The notes beneath the pieces were generated by a model, which had not been told where the DNA came from, ran no database searches, and saw only the letters and a list, made by a program, of their open reading frames with translations. Below, one piece after another: positions 60,966 to 64,000 of a DNA stretch of 64,000 bases; positions within the stretch are counted from its first letter, which is position 1, and each line of letters begins with the position of its first letter. The stretch spans positions 1 through 64,000 of the forward strand of contig NZ_CP102294.1 in NCBI RefSeq assembly GCF_025144665.1, read 5' to 3'. The DNA is from Alistipes ihumii AP11. Lineage in GTDB: Bacteria; Bacteroidota; Bacteroidia; Bacteroidales; Rikenellaceae. A program made the position numbers and the translations under genes.

Positions 60966-61325
60966 GATTTTTCCCATGCGGCAGAACCGTCGCGGTTCCG
61001 CTGAAGGAGTGCGGTGGCACCGGTCCGTTTCGGTTTTTCGGTTCGGGACGGTTTCCTGAATGCCGCTTTACGGCCGGGAGAGGGCGGGGCTGTGTGTTTG
61101 GTTCCTGTTCGAAGGTATGTGTCGTCTCGGTGCGGAAACGGCGTTTTCTGACACTTCGCCGTCCGTATGTCCAGCGACATGCCCGTTTGGAAACCGGCCG
61201 GCGGATTCCGTTGCGGCCGGGACAGGGGGATGTTTGCGGCGGTCGTGCCGGCGTTTGTTGGTAAATCCCGAAAAACGTATTACTTTTGCACGGTTCGTTT
61301 CCGGACGGCGGACGGATTTTCAGTT
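60966..61325 (+). promoter_or_regulatory. Intergenic stretch with the tRNA-Pro promoter
   Basis: TTG at 61258-61260, a 20-base spacer and TActTTTG at 61281-61288 place a start about 30 bases before the tRNA. The remaining ~290 bases show nothing recognisable. Confidence 0.6.
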
Positions 61326-61400
61326 CGGGGTGTAGCGCAGCCCGGTTAGCGCACCTGCTTTGGGAGCAGGGGGTCCCAGGTTCGAATCCTGGTACCCCGA
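61326..61400 (+). tRNA. tRNA-Pro (anticodon TGG)
   Basis: 75 nt without an encoded CCA. Acceptor stem CGGGGTG/TACCCCG with one G-T pair; D arm GCGCAGCCCGGTTAGCGC; anticodon arm CCTGC-TTTGGGA-GCAGG with anticodon TGG; T arm CCAGG-TTCGAAT-CCTGG; discriminator A. It serves as the integration target of the adjacent element, whose insertion left it intact. Confidence 0.96.
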
Positions 61401-61410
61401 CAACGGAGAA

Positions 61411-61442
61411 AAGCCTTTCAGACTACTCTGAAAGGTTTTTTT
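61411..61442 (+). terminator. Terminator after tRNA-Pro (element-derived copy)
   Basis: CCTTTCAGA (61414-61422) pairs with TCTGAAAGG (61427-61435), followed by seven T. Confidence 0.8.
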
Positions 61443-61483
61443 GTATCTTGTCGCAGCCGTTTCGATTTTGCCGATTTTTGCTC

Positions 61484-61528
61484 GGTTAACACGTTTTTCA
61501 GCCATTTATGTTAACCAATGTGTCAACC
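61484..61528. repeat. Candidate integrase arm-type sites, left end
   Basis: GGTTAACAC at 61484-61492 (inverse of GTGTTAACC), TGTTAACC at 61509-61516 and GTGTCAACC at 61520-61528. Matching copies GTGTCAACC (63178-63186) and GTGTTAACC (63190-63198) lie near the right end, also separated by AAT-type spacing. Confidence 0.5.
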
Positions 61529-61538
61529 AAACGACACC

Positions 61539-61973
61539 ATGAAAGCAAGCACCGAGGTTGTTTGTTACAAGTACAAACCATTAAAAGACGGCACACTTCC
61601 TTTAATGCTCCGAGTTACGAAAGACCGCAAACGCAAATACGTTTCGCTCGGCCTTTCCCTGCCCGAAAAGTTTTGGGATTTCGAAAAAGGCAAGCCCAAA
61701 CGCAACTGCCCCAACAAGGAACGAATCGAACGGCTGATAGCCGCAAAAACGGCGGAATACAACGACCTTATTGTCGAAATGACCGCCCAGCAACGCGAGT
61801 ACACCGCCGATACGTTAGTGTCGCACTTTCGGTCGCAGACACAATGCGGGAGCGTCGTTGAATTATACGACAAGCTGATTACCGACATGAAGCGGGAAAA
61901 GCAACTCGGCAAAGCAGAGGTTTACAAATACTCCCGCGCATCGCTACTGTTGGATCTGCATGCAATTTGCTGA
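61539..61973 (+). pseudogene. Truncated tyrosine-type site-specific integrase
   Basis: 144 residues. It contains the Arm-DNA-binding domain (CYKYKPLKDGTLPLMLRVTKDRKRKYVSLGLSLPEKFWDFEKGKPKRNC cited by its first part CYKYKPLKDGTLPLMLRVTK, residues ~9-28) and the start of the SAM-like core-binding domain (GSVVELYDKLITDMKREKQLGKAEVYKYSRASLL, ~112-138). Complete Bacteroidota relatives have ~400 residues; the catalytic Arg/His/Tyr domain is missing. At about 61955 the integrase-like sequence ends abruptly and very AT-rich DNA begins. It is therefore inactive by itself. Confidence 0.85.
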
Positions 61974-62060
61974 AAATTACAAAGAAAAAAAATGCTCATT
62001 GTCACATAAAAGAAAAATACATATATTTAAATCACTATTTACAACTCAATAACCCATATT

Positions 62061-63047
62061 ATGACTTATGCAATTTATTTCGGATTGGCTTTCATACTTT
62101 TTTTAATTCAAAACTGGATTGGTAGTCGCTCATATTCAAAAGGATATGTGCGATTTTCATTACTTGACGAACAAGATGAAGCCATATCATTCAATTATGC
62201 AGTTAAAGTCTTTGGGCCTTTAGTCTATTTGATTTTATGTGTAGCAATACTACAATATTTTCAATTAAACGAATATGTAAGTAATATCATATACGTAATA
62301 TATTTTTATATAATACTACGTCTACTAATCATAATCTTATATGGTAGAGGACGCATCGTAAATTGGTGGATAATATCTATTTACTACTTATCAATTATTC
62401 TAATAGCATACATATTTTGCCAAACATTTATTGATAAAGTAAATGATATTTTACCAGACTTTTCAGAATTAAAAAATGAGATATGGTTACTCATAATCAT
62501 TTTTATATATCAAATTGGCAATAGCACCCAAGAATCTACACCTGCTAATCAAATATATGAACCAACATTAGCTTATCTCCCTGAATTGAAAAATCGAAAG
62601 AAAAAATACATACTAAGGAATTATACAAAATTTAGTAAAAAATATTCTTCTTTATTACCAGACAATCCCAGCCTCCAAATTGTAATAATATCCATATTAA
62701 TATTTGAAAACTTTAATAAGCCTCAATTTATAAGATTATTAGAAAGAATATGGGTTAGAGTTAGCAATAAACCAGCAACGCAAGGAATTATGCAAATTGC
62801 GCATAGCAAGCCGTTATCAGATATCGAAAGTGTACGCATTGGATGTTCCAGTTTAAACCAGAAATATCTTGACAATAAAGACTCATATAAACCATTTCGC
62901 CGCACAATAAAATATCATTGCCCTGATAGAAAATATATTCGTCAAATATTATTCATTTCAAAAGCTATTATTGATAATACCACAACTCAAAGGTCATTTA
63001 ATGATTTATATTCAGAAATAACTGACGAGTTCTCTTTATATGATTGA
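62061..63047 (+). CDS. AT-rich multi-pass membrane protein, element cargo
   Basis: 328 residues. Four to five membrane helices (about 1-17, 47-67, 73-93, 101-121 and 140-153) followed by a ~170-residue soluble C-terminal domain rich in Lys. GC content is far below the rest of the window, pointing to transfer. I do not recognise the family. One stretch, IFENFNKPQF (214-223) then TQGIMQI (240-246), resembles the E-x-x-NP ... G-x-MQ pattern of SLT/lysozyme-type transglycosylases, with Glu216 as the candidate acid. This is a weak resemblance by eye, not an assignment. As sole cargo of a tRNA-targeted mini-element it may be a defence or abortive-infection gene; that is inference. Confidence 0.75.
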   Translation: MTYAIYFGLAFILFLIQNWIGSRSYSKGYVRFSLLDEQDEAISFNYAVKVFGPLVYLILCVAILQYFQLNEYVSNIIYVIYFYIILRLLIIILYGRGRIVNWWIISIYYLSIILIAYIFCQTFIDKVNDILPDFSELKNEIWLLIIIFIYQIGNSTQESTPANQIYEPTLAYLPELKNRKKKYILRNYTKFSKKYSSLLPDNPSLQIVIISILIFENFNKPQFIRLLERIWVRVSNKPATQGIMQIAHSKPLSDIESVRIGCSSLNQKYLDNKDSYKPFRRTIKYHCPDRKYIRQILFISKAIIDNTTTQRSFNDLYSEITDEFSLYD

Positions 63048-63280
63048 TTTGGAGTTAAATTGCGTCGTATCTTAAAGAATAGGGAAAGAGGGCCGAAAAA
63101 ATGCGGCGTTTTCTTTTGACACCAGCAATACTGTACTAATTCACTTAATTATTAACCTGCATTGGGATTTCACAAATGTGTCAACCAATGTGTTAACCGA
63201 GAAATAACGGTAAAAGCGAAAAGAAGTCAATATGTGCGTTAGAATGTGTTTGAAAGGCGTTTTTATACAACACAAGCCAT

Positions 63281-63377
63281 TTAGCGTACCTGCTTTGGGT
63301 GCAGGGGGGCAGGTTCGAATCCTGGTACCCGACAACGGAGAAAAGCCTTTCAGACTACTCTGAAAGGCTTTTCTCCG
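63281..63377 (+). repeat. Right attachment site: tRNA-Pro 3' fragment plus native terminator
   Basis: 63281-63332 repeats the tRNA from TTAGCG through the discriminator with several substitutions (for example GGGTGCAG in the anticodon arm and a missing C in the acceptor), so it cannot be a functional tRNA; the 5' third is absent. The following CGGAGAAAAGCCTTTCAGA (63336-63354) pairs with 63359-63377 in a 19-bp perfect stem. The longer stem here suggests this is the original chromosomal terminator of tRNA-Pro. Confidence 0.8.
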
Positions 63378-63521
63378 TGTGGATGTGACCGCCGCATATC
63401 GTCGTTTTTCGCTCGGGTTACACCTTTTTTGCCCGTTTGTGTAAACTGAGATTTACCGGATGAGAAAGTGTCGATAGGTGGCTTCGGGTAGCTTTTCCTG
63501 TACGGTCGGAGTATGCGACAG

Positions 63522-63546
63522 GGCCGGCAACGAAAAATTGCCGGCC
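63522..63546 (-). terminator. Terminator of the GH5-like gene
   Basis: GGCCGGCAA (63522-63530) pairs with TTGCCGGCC (63538-63546), loop CGAAAAA, 33 bases beyond the minus-strand stop codon. The T-run is short. Confidence 0.6.
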
Positions 63547-63578
63547 TTGTTCGATAGTCATCCGTATCGTGTTTCTGC

Positions 63579-64000
63579 CTATTCTCCGTGCAGGGCCGCG
63601 TCTTTTTGCTTGTATTCGCGGATCAATTCAAAAATGTAAGGGCCGCGTTCGGTCGGCGTGCAGCTTTGCTCGATGTTGCCTCGCAGCGAGAAATTCCAAA
63701 ACAGGGAGAGTTGGACTCCGGCTTTGAGGAACGCTTCGAAGAACGGAACGTATTCCTCGCGCGATCCGCGGATCGCCCCGAACTCGCCCATTACGTATAC
63801 CTTGCCCAGCGATCGGGCCGTTTCGACGGCGATGGCGATCTGCTCGTCGAGGGAGACCTTGCCCAGATCGGCAAACTGGCGGCCGTGCTGGTATACGTGC
63901 TCCGAGACGGTTTCGATCGGTCCCGGATTCAGTATGCGGCTGATCTTGCGGTATTGTTTCGTGTCGTCGATTGTCATCCGGTCGCGGGTATACTGATTGT
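63579..64000 (-). CDS. GH5-like glycoside hydrolase, C-terminal part (runs off the window)
   Basis: 140 visible residues, open to the window edge; the first internal ATG is not the start. The segment VYVMGEFGAIRGS contains the GEFG motif with the Glu nucleophile of GH5 cellulase-type enzymes, and LSLFWNFSLRGNIEQSCTPTERG is the late barrel strand with the substrate-site Trp. ETVSEHVYQHGRQFADL fits an earlier strand. The substrate cannot be told, and the signal peptide region lies outside the window. A terminator follows the stop. Confidence 0.75.
   Translation of the reverse strand, partial: NQYTRDRMTIDDTKQYRKISRILNPGPIETVSEHVYQHGRQFADLGKVSLDEQIAIAVETARSLGKVYVMGEFGAIRGSREEYVPFFEAFLKAGVQLSLFWNFSLRGNIEQSCTPTERGPYIFELIREYKQKDAALHGE

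Larger units (their letters stand above)
61377..63367 (+). mobile_element. Mini integrative element at tRNA-Pro
   Basis: Bounded by a direct repeat: 61377-61435 (59 nt, tRNA T arm through the terminator stem) and 63310-63367 (58 nt, one C shorter, otherwise the same). Inside are a 5'-complete but 3'-truncated tyrosine recombinase gene facing away from the tRNA, one AT-rich membrane gene, and paired TGTTAACC/TGTCAACC repeats near both ends. This is the standard tRNA-targeted integration layout reduced to ~2 kb. It is probably non-autonomous or a deletion remnant. Confidence 0.78.

Noticed and set aside
63281-63332. A second tRNA-Pro gene
   Set aside because: It lacks the 5' third of the tRNA, has substitutions in the anticodon arm and one base missing in the acceptor. 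It is an attachment-site fragment.

Overview
The window is a high-GC Bacteroidota chromosome segment, most likely from Alistipes or a close Rikenellaceae relative. The evidence is internal. Many genes start just downstream of the Bacteroidota -7 box TAnnTTTG, several with a TTG about 19-20 bases further upstream. SecD and SecF are fused. A DUF4492 gene precedes cydAB. BatD and BatE are present. Rhamnose genes, TPR-transmembrane-HTH regulators and class I fumarase are of the Bacteroidales type. No phage, CRISPR array or rRNA operon is seen. There is one tRNA gene (tRNA-Pro), and it is the target of a small integrated element.

Layout. 1-2.5 kb: partial ABC-F gene, rpe and divergent rmuC. 2.6-3.3 kb: an AT-rich small gene followed by a decayed paralogue. 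3.4-7.9 kb: an aromatic amino acid operon (pheA, aminotransferase, tyrA, DAHP synthase/chorismate mutase) headed by a 26-residue leader peptide with ten residues reading FFGYYFYFYF and an attenuator. 7.9-11.9 kb: a three-gene set made of a Ser/Thr-type kinase with WG repeats, a VWA protein and a pseudokinase with WG repeats. 12.2-16.1 kb: dnaK, a small HTH protein and an MscS channel. 16.4-24.5 kb: secDF, diadenylate cyclase cdaA, an NlpE-like lipoprotein, an EamA exporter and a CPA2 antiporter. 24.6-33.1 kb: tpx, ybaK, mutY, pirin, DUF2721, MATE, a secreted repeat protein, xth and dinB.

33.6-40.1 kb: an L-rhamnose cluster (rhamnosidase, kinase, isomerase, transporter, mutarotase) with no aldolase in view. 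40.2-42.2 kb: a TPR-TM-HTH regulator preceded by a broken copy of its own signal-peptide start. 42.5-49.1 kb: rpsF-rpsR-rplI, fumarase and batD-batE-recR. 49.6-53.1 kb: ridA, a META-domain lipoprotein and a radical SAM/DUF4130 DNA-repair pair. 53.4-58.8 kb (minus strand): ribokinase and a DMT-type permease, then DUF4492-cydA-cydB. 58.8-61 kb: a HAD phosphatase, an AT-rich small membrane-protein locus split by an in-frame TAG, and a beta-propeller lipoprotein.

61.3-63.4 kb: tRNA-Pro followed by a roughly 2 kb element bounded by a 58-59 bp direct repeat of the tRNA 3' end. It carries a truncated tyrosine integrase and one very AT-rich multi-pass membrane gene. The window ends in a partial GH5-like glycoside hydrolase.

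The strongest candidates for undescribed biology are the Phe/Tyr leader-peptide attenuator, the kinase/VWA/pseudokinase WG-repeat module, and the mini-element with its orphan membrane cargo.
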